Shown: positions 1-7,775 of the stretch, piece by piece | Numbering within the stretch: position 1 is the stretch's first letter | Layout: each line of letters begins with the position of its first letter | Program-made: the position numbers and the translations under genes | The notes under the pieces: generated by a model | What the model saw: the letters and a program-made list of their open reading frames with translations, nothing else | Databases searched by the model: none | What the model was told of the DNA's origin: nothing | Origin: Candidatus Latescibacterota bacterium | Lineage (GTDB): Bacteria > Latescibacterota > UBA2968 > UBA8231 | NCBI GenBank assembly: GCA_022827165.1 | Contig: JAJDTN010000335.1 | Location: 1 to 10,164 of the forward strand | Direction: 5' to 3' | DNA: 10,164 nt

Positions 1-1
1 C

Positions 2-196
2 GACGGCTCCTACCCGCTGGGCCGCTTCCTCTATCTCTACGTCAACAAGACCCCCGGCGAGCCCCTGGATCCGCTGGTGCGCGAGTTCGCCCGCTTCGTG
101 TTCTCCAGGGAGGGCCAGGAGATCGTCATCAAGGACGGGTACATGCCCGTGCCCTTCGAGGTCGTCGTCGAAGAGCTGGCGATGCTGGGGGAGTGA
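2..196 (+). CDS. pstS: Phosphate ABC transporter substrate-binding protein PstS, C-terminal 64 residues (5' end outside window)
   Basis: Only the last 64 codons are visible, open from base 2 to the TGA at 194-196. PstS is the extracytoplasmic phosphate-binding protein that delivers phosphate to the PstC-PstA channel. The visible tail has the typical end of a PstS-like periplasmic binding domain. It contains a strand with YPLGRFLYLYVNK, then a PLDPLVREFARFVFSREGQE helix and an IKDGYMPVP segment, which match the closing strand and helix of this fold. The phosphate-contacting N-terminal motifs, the signal peptide and the promoter lie upstream and cannot be judged. pstC starts 10 bp after the stop, so the two are almost certainly co-transcribed. 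The fragment is short, but its identity is well supported by the following pstCAB genes. Confidence 0.87.
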   Translation, partial: DGSYPLGRFLYLYVNKTPGEPLDPLVREFARFVFSREGQEIVIKDGYMPVPFEVVVEELAMLGE

Positions 197-206
197 CCGC
201 CGACCG

Positions 207-2402
207 GTGGTTCGACCGACGAAGCACGAGAGACTGAACCGGCGGGTCCGGTTCTACGACCGGCTCGGGCGGCTTGTGATCGCCGCGGGCGGCATCGGCA
301 TCATCGCCGCCGTCCTCGGCATCTTCGTGTTCATCGGCCGCGAGACGGCGCCTCTCTTCCGGCCCGCCCGGGTGCAGCCGGGGGCCGGAGAGCTGGCCCC
401 GCCGGGCGGCGGCGTGCTGCTGGCCGCGGTCGATCCGTACCGCGAGGTCCTGCTCGCGGTGGACGGCAACGGCCTCCGCTTCGCCGACATCGCCACCTCC
501 ACCCCTCTCGCCGTGGAGACGCCAACCCTCGGCGGCGCCGCGGTCACCGCCGCCGACCACTCCCCGGACGGCCGCGTCGCCCTCGGCCTGAGCGACGGCC
601 GCATCCAGGCGGTGCGCGTCGTCTTCGAACCCACCTACGGCGGCGGCCGCCGCGTCGTGCGTCCCCGCGTGCACCTGGAGGAGGAGGTCCGGCTGCTCGC
701 CGGGGCCCCCTCCTCGGTGGTCTACCGCCACGACGGCGGGCGGCGCTCGGCCATGGCCGCCGTCGGCGATTCCGGACGGCTGGTCGTCCGTACCGCCCGC
801 TGGCGAACCACCCCGATGGGCTCCGCTCGAGGGCGGGCCTCCACCCACGACCTGGCGCTGACGGAAGCGGTCACCGCGGTCGCCCTCGACGGCTCGGCCC
901 GGGAGCTGGCGGTGGGCACCGCCGACGGCCGCGTGCAGGTGTGGGGCCTCGCCGAGGCAGGCCCCCCCCGGCTCGAGGAGGCCTTCGAGGCCGGCGCGGC
1001 GGTCACCGCCCTGGTCTACCTCCTCGGTGACCTCTCCCTCGTGGTGGGCGACGCCGGCGGCGGCGTCCACACCTGGTTCCGGGTCGGCGCCGGGGGGGAT
1101 CGCCGGTTCCGGCGCATCCACGAGCTGGCCCGCCACGACGCCGCGGTTGTCGCCGCGGCCCCGTCGCAGCGGGACAAGCAGTTCCTCACCGCCGACGGGT
1201 CCGGCGCCGTCGCCCTGCACCACGCCACCACCGAACAGACCTTCTGGCGCCAGGACCTGGGCCGGGTCCCGGTCCGCCAGCTGACCTTCGCGCCCAAGGC
1301 GGACGGGTTCCTGGCCGTCCTCGGGGACGGCCGGATCCTCGACTACGACATCGACAATCCCCACCCCGAGGTCACCTGGAAATCGCTCTTCGGGCGCGTC
1401 TGGTACGAGGGCTACGACGCGGCCCGGCACGTCTGGCAGTCGACGGGGGGAACCGACGAGTTCGAGCCGAAGCTGAGCCTGGTGCCCCTGATCTTCGGCA
1501 CCGCCAAGGGCACGCTCTACGCCATGCTCTTCGCCCTGCCCCTGGCGGTGCTGGCGGCGATCTACACCGCCGAGTTCGCCACGCCGGCGGTGCGCAACAC
1601 CGTCAAGCCCACGGTGGAGATCATGGCCTCGCTGCCGAGCGTGATCCTGGGGTTCCTCGCCGGCCTGTGGCTGGCGCCCCTGCTCGAGCACCACGTCGTC
1701 GGTACCGCCCTGGCCCTCCTCTTCGTGCCGCTCCTCGTCGTCGCCGGCGCCTGGGGGTGGCGCCGGCTGCCGCGCCGGGTCCGCGTCCACCTGCCTTCGA
1801 ACGCCGAGCTGATCGCCCTGCTGCTGCTGACCGGCGCCGGCGGCGCCCTGGCCCTGTGGCTCGGCCCCGCCCTCGAGCGAGCCCTCTTCGAGGGCGGCCT
1901 GGCGCGCTGGCTGTCGGCCGAGACCGCCCTGCGCTACGACCAGCGCAACTGCCTGGTCATCGGCTTCGCCATGGGATTCGCCGTCATCCCCCTGATCTTC
2001 AGCATCTGCGAGGACGCCCTGGCGAGCGTGCCGGCGAGCCTCAAGGCCGGTTCCCTGGCCCTCGGCGCCACCCGCTGGCAGACGGCGACCCGCGTGGTCC
2101 TGCCCATGGCCCTGCCCGGCGTGTTCTCGGCGGCCATGATCGGTTTCGGCCGCGCTGTGGGCGAGACCATGATCGTGCTCATGGCCACGGGCAACACGCC
2201 GGTCATGGAGTGGAGCATCTTCACCGGCATGCGCACGATCTCGGCGAATATCGCCGTGGAGCTGCCGGAGGCGCCGCACCAGGGCACGCTCTACCGCGTG
2301 CTCTTCCTCAGCGGCCTGCTGCTGTTCCTCGTGACCTTCGCGGTCAACACCGCGGCCGAGGAGATCCGCCTGCGGCTGCGCGAGAAGTACCGACGGGTAT
2401 GA
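207..2402 (+). CDS. pstC: Phosphate ABC transporter permease PstC, long form with N-terminal beta-propeller-like extracytoplasmic domain
   Basis: This 731-residue inner-membrane subunit forms the phosphate channel with PstA. Residues about 24-45 form one membrane helix after a basic N-terminus. Residues about 50-415 form a large extracytoplasmic region with repeated WD40/propeller-like units (for example DGRVQVWGL ending near W246, and SDGRIQAV). The permease domain begins near residue 424 (SLVPLIFGTAKGT) and runs to the end. It carries the EAA loop at about 602-626 (EDALASVPASLKAGSLALGAT), which docks on PstB. An extra ~100-residue hydrophobic and basic stretch separates the first permease helices from YDQRNCLVIGFAMGF. 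Canonical PstC, as in E. coli, is only about 320 residues. The long form is known from Vibrio/Pseudomonas-type systems. GTG 207 is the only nearby in-frame start; a GGGGGAG sits 13 nt upstream, which is rather far. The stop overlaps the pstA start (ATGA). Confidence 0.93.
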   Translation: MVRPTKHERLNRRVRFYDRLGRLVIAAGGIGIIAAVLGIFVFIGRETAPLFRPARVQPGAGELAPPGGGVLLAAVDPYREVLLAVDGNGLRFADIATSTPLAVETPTLGGAAVTAADHSPDGRVALGLSDGRIQAVRVVFEPTYGGGRRVVRPRVHLEEEVRLLAGAPSSVVYRHDGGRRSAMAAVGDSGRLVVRTARWRTTPMGSARGRASTHDLALTEAVTAVALDGSARELAVGTADGRVQVWGLAEAGPPRLEEAFEAGAAVTALVYLLGDLSLVVGDAGGGVHTWFRVGAGGDRRFRRIHELARHDAAVVAAAPSQRDKQFLTADGSGAVALHHATTEQTFWRQDLGRVPVRQLTFAPKADGFLAVLGDGRILDYDIDNPHPEVTWKSLFGRVWYEGYDAARHVWQSTGGTDEFEPKLSLVPLIFGTAKGTLYAMLFALPLAVLAAIYTAEFATPAVRNTVKPTVEIMASLPSVILGFLAGLWLAPLLEHHVVGTALALLFVPLLVVAGAWGWRRLPRRVRVHLPSNAELIALLLLTGAGGALALWLGPALERALFEGGLARWLSAETALRYDQRNCLVIGFAMGFAVIPLIFSICEDALASVPASLKAGSLALGATRWQTATRVVLPMALPGVFSAAMIGFGRAVGETMIVLMATGNTPVMEWSIFTGMRTISANIAVELPEAPHQGTLYRVLFLSGLLLFLVTFAVNTAAEEIRLRLREKYRRV

Positions 2403-3997
2403 GAGGCTTCTTCCGGACGGGCGAACCGTTCATCTGGCTGGCGGGCAGCGCCCTGGCCCTGTGCCTGGTGATGATCGGCGGGCTGGTGGTGGTGGTCGTC
2501 GTCAACGGGCTGGGGTTCTTCTGGCCGAGCGATCTGGAGCGTCTCGAGCTGGCCGACGGTCAGGTCCTCCTGGCCCGGACCATCGACCGCCAGGAGATCC
2601 CCGGCCAGCCGGGGGCCTTCCGGGTGCAGGCCAAGGTCGGCAACCGCGACCTCTACGGCCTCGACTTCCGCTGGATCGACGAGGCGGCCATCGCCCGGCG
2701 GCAGCGGCCGGCGGCGGCGGCCGTCTTCGAGCGCCTGGAGTGGGGTGACGCCCACGGCTACCTGCGCCGGGTCGAGAGAGAGGGGGTCAGCCTCGGGGAA
2801 GGCGGCCGCGCCTGGGAGGCGCTGCACCGGGCGCGGACGGAGACGGCGGCGCTGCAGGAGCGGATCGAGGCGTTGGAGGCCGGCGAGCTCGGGGCGGTCA
2901 ACGCCGAGATCGAAGCCCTGCGCCTCGAGCGCCGGCGGCTGGAGATGTCGGGAGCCCCGGCCGGGGCCCTCGCCGAGGTCGACAGGCGCCGCGACCGCCT
3001 CTGGGAGCGCTACGAAGAGCTGGCCGCGGACCTGGCCGGCCTGCGGGACCGGAGCGAGCGCTACGCCGCCTTTCTCCAGATCGACGGCGGCGCCGAGCGC
3101 CCCCTCAAGGTGGCCCACGTGGTGCGCGCCTATCGTCCCAACGACATGGGCCCGGCCGCCAAGACCGCTCTCTACGCGGAGAAGGTCTGGGAGTTCCTCG
3201 CCGGCGAGCCCCGCGAGTCGAACACCGAAGGGGGGATCTTCCCGGCCCTCTTCGGCACGGTGATGATGGTCCTGCTCATGACCCTGGCGGTGGTGCCCTT
3301 CGGCGTGCTGGCGGCCCTCTACCTTCGCGAGTACGCCCGCCAGGGCCTCCTCGTGCGCGCCGTGCGCATCGCCGTGAACAACCTCGCCGGCGTGCCCTCC
3401 ATCGTCTTCGGCATGTTCGGCCTCGGGTTCTTCGTCTACGGCGTGGGCGGCACCATCGACCTCATCTTCTATCCGGAGTCGCTGCCGACGCCGACCTTCG
3501 GCACCGGCGGCATCCTGTGGGCCTCGCTGACCCTCGCCCTGTTGACCCTCCCCGTGGTGATCGTGGCCACGGAGGAAGCCCTGGCCTCGGTGCCCATGGG
3601 CCTGCGCGAGGGCTCCCTGGCCCTGGGCTCGACGAAGCTGCAGATGATCTGGCGGGTCCTGCTGCCCAGCGCCCTGCCCGGAATCCTCACGGGGGTGATC
3701 CTGGCCACCGCGAGAGGGGCGGGCGAGGTGGCGCCCCTGATGATCACGGGTGTGGTGAAGCTGGCGCCGGACCTGCCTCTGGACGGTATCTTCCCTTTCC
3801 TGCATCTGGAACGGAAGTTCATGCACCTCGGCTTCCACATCTACGACGTCGGTTTCCAGTCGCCCAACGTCGAGGCGGCGCGGCCCATGGTCTACACCAC
3901 GACCTTCCTCCTCCTCGTGGTCGTCCTCATCCTCAACCTCACGGCGATCGTCGTGCGCGGCAGGCTGCGGAAGCGATACGCCATGACCGCCTTCTGA
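2399..3997 (+). CDS. pstA: Phosphate ABC transporter permease PstA, long form with periplasmic coiled-coil domain
   Basis: This 532-residue permease is the second half of the phosphate channel. A membrane helix (about residues 10-37, ending in a run of valines) is followed by an extracytoplasmic region of about 240 residues. Within that region, residues about 137-222 are charged, Leu/Ala/Glu/Arg-rich and heptad-like, so a coiled coil is likely. This resembles the N-terminal extension (DUF3333-type) of long PstA proteins that accompany long PstC. The permease domain starts near residue 279 ([13 protein letters not shown]) and contains the EAA loop from about residue 392 ([21 protein letters not shown]). 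[12 protein letters not shown] follows, typical of PstA. Start ATG 2399 overlaps the pstC stop as ATGA, implying translational coupling; the frame is open further upstream, but those starts would lie inside pstC. Stop TGA 3995-3997 lies just before pstB. Confidence 0.93.
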   Translation: MRGFFRTGEPFIWLAGSALALCLVMIGGLVVVVVVNGLGFFWPSDLERLELADGQVLLARTIDRQEIPGQPGAFRVQAKVGNRDLYGLDFRWIDEAAIARRQRPAAAAVFERLEWGDAHGYLRRVEREGVSLGEGGRAWEALHRARTETAALQERIEALEAGELGAVNAEIEALRLERRRLEMSGAPAGALAEVDRRRDRLWERYEELAADLAGLRDRSERYAAFLQIDGGAERPLKVAHVVRAYRPNDMGPAAKTALYAEKVWEFLAGEPRESNTEGGIFPALFGTVMMVLLMTLAVVPFGVLAALYLREYARQGLLVRAVRIAVNNLAGVPSIVFGMFGLGFFVYGVGGTIDLIFYPESLPTPTFGTGGILWASLTLALLTLPVVIVATEEALASVPMGLREGSLALGSTKLQMIWRVLLPSALPGILTGVILATARGAGEVAPLMITGVVKLAPDLPLDGIFPFLHLERKFMHLGFHIYDVGFQSPNVEAARPMVYTTTFLLLVVVLILNLTAIVVRGRLRKRYAMTAF

Positions 3998-4005
3998 GGC
4001 CCGGA

Positions 4006-4806
4006 ATGCCGCGGATTCCCGAGATCCCCGAGACGGCGACGGTGGCGATCGACAGCCCCGTGGTCACGGTGAGCGACCTGAGCCTGCACTACGGTTCGAC
4101 CCAGGCCCTGTTCGACGTCGGCCTCGACGTGCCCGAGAGACAGGTGACCGCCCTGATCGGCCCGTCGGGGTGCGGCAAGTCGACCCTCCTGCGCTGTCTC
4201 AACCGGCTGAACGACCTGATCGACGGCGTCACCATCTCCGGCCGGGTGACGCTGCAGGGCGACGACATCTACCACCCCGCCTACGACGTGATCGAGCTGA
4301 GACGGCGGGTGGGGATGGTCTTCCAGAAATCCAACCCCTTCCCCAAGTCGATCTACGAGAACGTCGCCTACGGCCTGCGCATCGCCGGCGAGACCGACCG
4401 CCGCGTCCTCGACGAGGCGGTGGAGAGCGGCCTCCGGTCCGCGGCCCTGTGGGACGAGGTGAAGGACCGCCTGCAGGAGAGCGCCATCGACCTTTCCGGC
4501 GGCCAGCAGCAGCGTCTGTGCATCGCCCGGGCCCTGGCCGTCTCCCCCTCGGTGGTGCTCATGGACGAGCCCTGCTCGGCCCTGGATCCGACCGCCACCT
4601 CGAGGGTGGAGGAGACGATCGCCGAGCTGAAGGAGCGCTACACCATCGTCATCGTCACCCACAACATGCAGCAGGCCTCCCGGGTCTCCGACTACACGGC
4701 GTTCTTCTACCTCGGCCGGCTCGTGGAGATGGATCACACCGAGCGCGTCTTCACCAACCCCAGACTGCGCCAGACCGAAGACTACGTCTCCGGGCGCTTC
4801 GGCTGA
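4006..4806 (+). CDS. pstB: Phosphate ABC transporter ATP-binding protein PstB
   Basis: This 266-residue cytoplasmic ATPase drives phosphate import as a dimer bound to PstC and PstA, and its length is normal for PstB. Visible motifs are Walker [10 protein letters not shown] (52-60), Q-loop Q107 in VFQKSNPFP, signature LSGGQ (163-167), Walker B VLMDEP (184-189), D-loop SALD (191-194) and switch histidine H219 (THNMQQA). The [13 protein letters not shown] segment after Walker A and [18 protein letters not shown] are characteristic of PstB rather than of other importers. The C-terminus ([12 protein letters not shown]) also matches the family. ATG 4006 is chosen because GAGG (3996-3999), overlapping the pstA stop, lies 6 nt upstream. 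The ~20 residues before the ABC core are poorly conserved. phoU follows after 11 bp. Confidence 0.97.
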   Translation: MPRIPEIPETATVAIDSPVVTVSDLSLHYGSTQALFDVGLDVPERQVTALIGPSGCGKSTLLRCLNRLNDLIDGVTISGRVTLQGDDIYHPAYDVIELRRRVGMVFQKSNPFPKSIYENVAYGLRIAGETDRRVLDEAVESGLRSAALWDEVKDRLQESAIDLSGGQQQRLCIARALAVSPSVVLMDEPCSALDPTATSRVEETIAELKERYTIVIVTHNMQQASRVSDYTAFFYLGRLVEMDHTERVFTNPRLRQTEDYVSGRFG

Positions 4807-4817
4807 TCGAGGTGAAC

Positions 4818-5483
4818 ATGGAACGGCAGCTTGACCACCAGCTCGACGAGCTCCGCGGCGAGTTCCTGCGGATGGGCGCCGCCGTGGAGGAGTCGATCGC
4901 CCAGGCGATCCGCTCCCTGACGGAGCGCAGCGACGAGGTGGCCCGCGAGGCGATCGCCAGCAACGACGTGATCGACGCCTGGGAGGTGGAGATCGAGGAG
5001 AAGATCCTCACCCTGCTGGCGACCCATCAGCCGGTGGCCCGCGATCTGAGGCTGGTGGCGACGATGATGAAGATCAACTACGACCTGGAGCGGATGAACG
5101 ATCAGGCCGTGAACATCGCCCAGCGGGCCCTGGAGCTCAACAGGCTTCCCCTGCTCAAGCCCCTGATCGACATCCCGCGCATGGCCGACGTCGCCCAGGG
5201 CATGGTGAAGGACGCCCTCGACGCCTTCGTCAAGCTCGACCCGGAGCTGGCCCGGCAGGTCTGCCGGCGCGACGACGAGCTCGATCTGTTGCGCGACCAG
5301 ATCTTCCGCGAGCTGCTGACCTACATGCGCGGAGGCCAGCCGGACACGGTGGACCGGGCGATCCACCTGATCCTCGTGTCGCGGCACCTCGAGCGTATCG
5401 GCGACCACAGCGCCAACATCTCCGAGAACACCGTGTTCCTGGCGGAGGGCCGGATCATCCGCCACCAGAAGGACCCGAAATGA
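4818..5483 (+). CDS. phoU: Phosphate signalling complex protein PhoU
   Basis: PhoU is a 221-residue, all-helical cytoplasmic regulator. In studied bacteria it links the PstSCAB transporter to the PhoR kinase and keeps the Pho response off when phosphate is plentiful. Two tandem three-helix repeats are evident, each with the family metal-cluster motif E/DxxxD: LERMND (E91, D95) and LERIGD (E192, D196). Both are followed by the usual QAVNIAQRA and HSANISENTVF helices. The THQPVARDLRLVATMMKIN segment is also typical. ATG 4818 is preferred over the in-frame GTG 4812, because the GAGG at 4809-4812 would overlap that GTG but lies 5 nt before the ATG. The stop overlaps the phoB start (ATGA), so translation is probably coupled. 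Confidence 0.96.
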   Translation: MERQLDHQLDELRGEFLRMGAAVEESIAQAIRSLTERSDEVAREAIASNDVIDAWEVEIEEKILTLLATHQPVARDLRLVATMMKINYDLERMNDQAVNIAQRALELNRLPLLKPLIDIPRMADVAQGMVKDALDAFVKLDPELARQVCRRDDELDLLRDQIFRELLTYMRGGQPDTVDRAIHLILVSRHLERIGDHSANISENTVFLAEGRIIRHQKDPK

Positions 5484-6181
5484 GCGAACGCATCCTCGTC
5501 GTGGAGGACGAGCCCGACATCGTCGAGCTCGTCTCCTACAACCTGCGGCAGGCCGGCATGGCGGTGGAGGCCGCCGAGGACGGCGAAGCCGCCCTCGAGA
5601 TGGCGGAGCAGAGCCAGCCGAACCTGATCATCCTCGACCTGATGCTGCCGGGGATCGACGGCCTCGAGGTCTGCCGGCTGCTGAAGCAGCGGGTCTCGGT
5701 GCGCGACATCCCCGTCCTCATGCTGACCTCGAAGGCGGAGGAGGTGGACCGCATCGTCGGCCTCGAGCTGGGCGCCGACGACTATGTCGTGAAGCCCTTC
5801 TCGCCCCGCGAGCTCGTCCTGCGGGTGAAGGCGATCCTGAGACGCTCCCGGGAGGCGCCGGCCGAGGCGGCGGGCTCGGCGGACCGCATCACCGCCGGGC
5901 CGCTGACCGTCGATCCCGAGGGCCACCACGCCTTCGTCGAGGGCCGGCCCCTGAGCTTGACCGCCACCGAGTTCAAGCTGCTCCTGACCCTCCTTCAGCG
6001 GCGCGGCCGCGTACAGAGCCGCGAGGAGCTGCTCAACGTGGTGTGGGGGTACCAGTACTCGGGATACGGCCGCACCGTGGACACCCACATCCGCAGGCTT
6101 CGCGAGAAGCTCGGCGGCGCCCATCTCCTGGTGGAGACGGTCCGAGGGGTGGGCTACCGGTTCCGCCGGGACCTGGGCTGA
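5480..6181 (+). CDS. phoB: Phosphate regulon response regulator PhoB (OmpR/PhoB family)
   Basis: This 233-residue response regulator should bind pho-box DNA and activate phosphate-starvation genes once phosphorylated. The receiver domain (1 to about 120) has the acidic pair E9/D10, phospho-acceptor D53 in LIILDLMLPGIDG, T83 and K105 (VVKPFSPREL). The winged-helix output domain covers about 140-233. It has LSLTATEFKLLLTLLQ, the VWGYQYSG loop, recognition helix RTVDTHIRRLREKL and the terminal VRGVGYRF hairpin. Length and domain order match PhoB. A purine-rich AGAAGGA at 5467-5473 lies 6 nt before ATG 5480, which overlaps the phoU stop. The assignment to PhoB rather than another OmpR-type regulator rests mainly on its place between phoU and phoR. 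Confidence 0.93.
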   Translation: MSERILVVEDEPDIVELVSYNLRQAGMAVEAAEDGEAALEMAEQSQPNLIILDLMLPGIDGLEVCRLLKQRVSVRDIPVLMLTSKAEEVDRIVGLELGADDYVVKPFSPRELVLRVKAILRRSREAPAEAAGSADRITAGPLTVDPEGHHAFVEGRPLSLTATEFKLLLTLLQRRGRVQSREELLNVVWGYQYSGYGRTVDTHIRRLREKLGGAHLLVETVRGVGYRFRRDLG

Positions 6182-6200
6182 CCGCTGCCGCCGGGGGCCC

Positions 6201-6204
6201 GGAG
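6201..6204 (+). promoter_or_regulatory. Ribosome binding site GGAG that decides the phoR start
   Basis: GGAG at 6201-6204 lies 7 nt before GTG 6212 but only 1 nt before the upstream in-frame GTG 6206. The spacing favours GTG 6212 as the phoR start. The alternative adds only two residues (Met-Gly). This rests on spacing alone. Confidence 0.4.
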
Positions 6205-6211
6205 CGTGGGT

Positions 6212-7663
6212 GTGCGACTGCACTGGCAGCTGGCCATGGGCGGCGCCGTCCTGGCGGTGGGCGTGGTCCTCCTCGGCCACCTCTACGCCGGGCCGGCCGG
6301 CGACGGCGACGGCCACCGGCTCACCGATCCCCTGTTCATCCTCTGCGCCGCCCTCGCCGGCGGCGGCGGCGGCCTGGCCATGGGCGTCGTCCTGGCGCGT
6401 CCCCTGCGCGGCGTGGCGGACGCCGTGCGGACCATGGCCGACGGCGGCCCGGGCGCCTGGACGACCCCCCGGCTGCCGCCGACGGAGCTGTTGGAGCTGC
6501 AGCGGGCCCTCGGCGAGCTCCGCGCCCGGCAGGGACGGGAGACCTCGGAGTTGCGCGGCGAGATCGAACGGCTCGAGGTCATCCTCGACAGCATCACCGA
6601 AGGCATCCTGGTCACCGACGGCGACGGCCGCGTGCTCGTGGCGAACCGCGCCCTGCGCGACCTCTACGGCCTGACCGGGCCCCTCCTGGGGCGCAGGATG
6701 GTCGAGGCGGTGCGCAACGCCGTCGTCAGCGACGCCATCGAGGACGCCCTCGCCGGCCGCGGTCCCACCTCCTGCGAGATCAGCGAGGGCACGGGGACGC
6801 CCCGCCACCTCGACGTCCACACGGCGCCGATCCCGGGGCCGGAGGGGGTCTCCGGCACCGTGACCGTGTTCTACGAGATCACCCGCCTGCGCCGCCTGGA
6901 GCGGATGCGCGAGGACTTCGTGGCCAACGTCTCCCACGAGCTGCGCACGCCGCTGACGGCGATCAAGGGCTGCGCCGAGACCCTGGCCGACGGCGCCCTC
7001 GGGGACCCGGCCGCGGCCCGGCGCTTCGTCGACGTCATCGCCAACCACGCCGACCGCCTGACGACCCTGCTGAACGATCTGCTCGACCTGGCCCGCCTCG
7101 AGTCCGAGCAGACGACGCTGGAGCCCTCCGAGACACGGGTCGCCCGGCTGGTGGAGACCGCCCGGGACGCGGTCTCCAAGGTCGCCGCCGACAAGGGGAT
7201 CCGGCTCGAGGCGGCGGTGCCCGACGGGCTGGCGGTGCGCTGCGACCGCCGGCTCATCGAGCAGGCCCTGATCAACCTCGTGGACAACGCCGTCAAGTAC
7301 ACCGCCGAGGGGGGCGCCGTGCGCATATCCGCCCGCCGGCTCCCCCGTCCGCGGGCGGAGACCGAGCTGGACGGCCGCGGCTGGAGCAGTCCCACCGTGA
7401 GCCGGACGGACGGCGAGGTGGGCCTCGATGCCGTGGTGGTCGAGGTGGCGGACACGGGGATCGGGATCCCCTCGGACGAGGTGGGGCGCGTCTTCGAGCG
7501 GTTCTACCGGGTCGACAAGGGGCGCTCCCGCGTCCTCGGCGGCACCGGCCTCGGCCTGTCGATCGTGCGCCACATCGTCGAGCTCCACGGCGAGCGGGTC
7601 TTCGTCGACACCGAGCTGGGCCGCGGATCGACCTTCGGACTCACCTTGCGGGCCGTCTCCTGA
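6212..7663 (+). CDS. phoR: Phosphate regulon sensor histidine kinase PhoR
   Basis: This 483-residue membrane histidine kinase is the partner of PhoB. Two membrane helices (about residues 7-26 and 41-62) are separated by a loop of about 14 residues, so there is no real periplasmic sensor domain. A HAMP-like linker starts at RPLRGVADAV (about 63-115) and is followed by a PAS domain (about 121-225, ILDSITEGILVTDGDG). The HisKA domain has phospho-acceptor H242 (FVANVSHELRTPL). The ATPase domain has an N box with N359 (LINLVDNAVKY), G1 DTGIGIP (414-420), the VFERFYRVDKGRSR F box, and G2 GGTGLGL (443-449). About 30 poorly conserved residues (roughly 374-404) lie between N box and G1, more than usual. 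GTG 6212 is preferred over GTG 6206 on ribosome-binding-site spacing. The gene starts 30 bp after phoB and ends the Pho operon. Confidence 0.93.
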   Translation: MRLHWQLAMGGAVLAVGVVLLGHLYAGPAGDGDGHRLTDPLFILCAALAGGGGGLAMGVVLARPLRGVADAVRTMADGGPGAWTTPRLPPTELLELQRALGELRARQGRETSELRGEIERLEVILDSITEGILVTDGDGRVLVANRALRDLYGLTGPLLGRRMVEAVRNAVVSDAIEDALAGRGPTSCEISEGTGTPRHLDVHTAPIPGPEGVSGTVTVFYEITRLRRLERMREDFVANVSHELRTPLTAIKGCAETLADGALGDPAAARRFVDVIANHADRLTTLLNDLLDLARLESEQTTLEPSETRVARLVETARDAVSKVAADKGIRLEAAVPDGLAVRCDRRLIEQALINLVDNAVKYTAEGGAVRISARRLPRPRAETELDGRGWSSPTVSRTDGEVGLDAVVVEVADTGIGIPSDEVGRVFERFYRVDKGRSRVLGGTGLGLSIVRHIVELHGERVFVDTELGRGSTFGLTLRAVS

Positions 7664-7696
7664 GCGCGGCCGGCGCGTCCTGCCGCCGCGGCGACA

Positions 7697-7723
7697 GGAC
7701 CGTAGACTTGCCGTTTTCGGTCC
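7697..7723. repeat. Short inverted repeat in the phoR-glycosyltransferase spacer
   Basis: GGACCG at 7697-7702 is the exact reverse complement of CGGTCC at 7718-7723, with a 15-base AT-richer loop. It overlaps the candidate promoter. It could be a weak hairpin or a regulator binding site. There is no following run of T, so an intrinsic terminator is not supported. A 6-bp match in GC-rich DNA can easily arise by chance. Confidence 0.25.
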
Positions 7724-7731
7724 CCTATCTT
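7703..7731 (+). promoter_or_regulatory. Candidate sigma70-type promoter upstream of the glycosyltransferase gene
   Basis: TAGACT (7703-7708) and TATCTT (7726-7731) each match 4 of 6 bases of the -35 and -10 consensus, with a 17-nt spacer. They sit in the most AT-rich part of the only sizeable spacer in the window. Transcription would start near 7738, about 38 nt before the glycosyltransferase TTG start. If real, the downstream pair need not depend on the pst-pho transcript. The match is weak. Confidence 0.33.
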
Positions 7732-7775
7732 CTCCCCTCCGCAGCGAGCACCTCTCCCCGCCCCGAGCAGCCGCC

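Noticed and set aside
129..2279. Very long minus-strand open frame (716 residues) opposite pstC
   Set aside because: Its translation is Arg/Gly/Asp/His-rich low-complexity with no recognisable domain, as expected opposite a GC-rich gene. The + strand pstC is unambiguous.
1667..2398. Upstream extension of the pstA frame inside pstC
   Set aside because: The frame is open here, but the translation is Arg/Pro-rich and unrelated to PstA. The ATG at 2399 gives a normal N-terminal membrane helix.
5321..7588. 755-residue minus-strand open frame opposite phoU, phoB and phoR
   Set aside because: It spans three confidently identified + strand genes and has shadow-frame composition with no family motifs. 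Strong codon bias at third positions explains the lack of stops.
7697..7740. Intrinsic terminator after phoR
   Set aside because: The 6-bp inverted repeat has a 15-nt loop and is followed by a C/T mix rather than a T run, so termination is not supported.
7428..7775. Upstream extension of the glycosyltransferase frame into phoR
   Set aside because: The extension is a shadow of the phoR 3' end and has no other plausible start in the spacer. The GT2 fold begins directly after TTG 7776.
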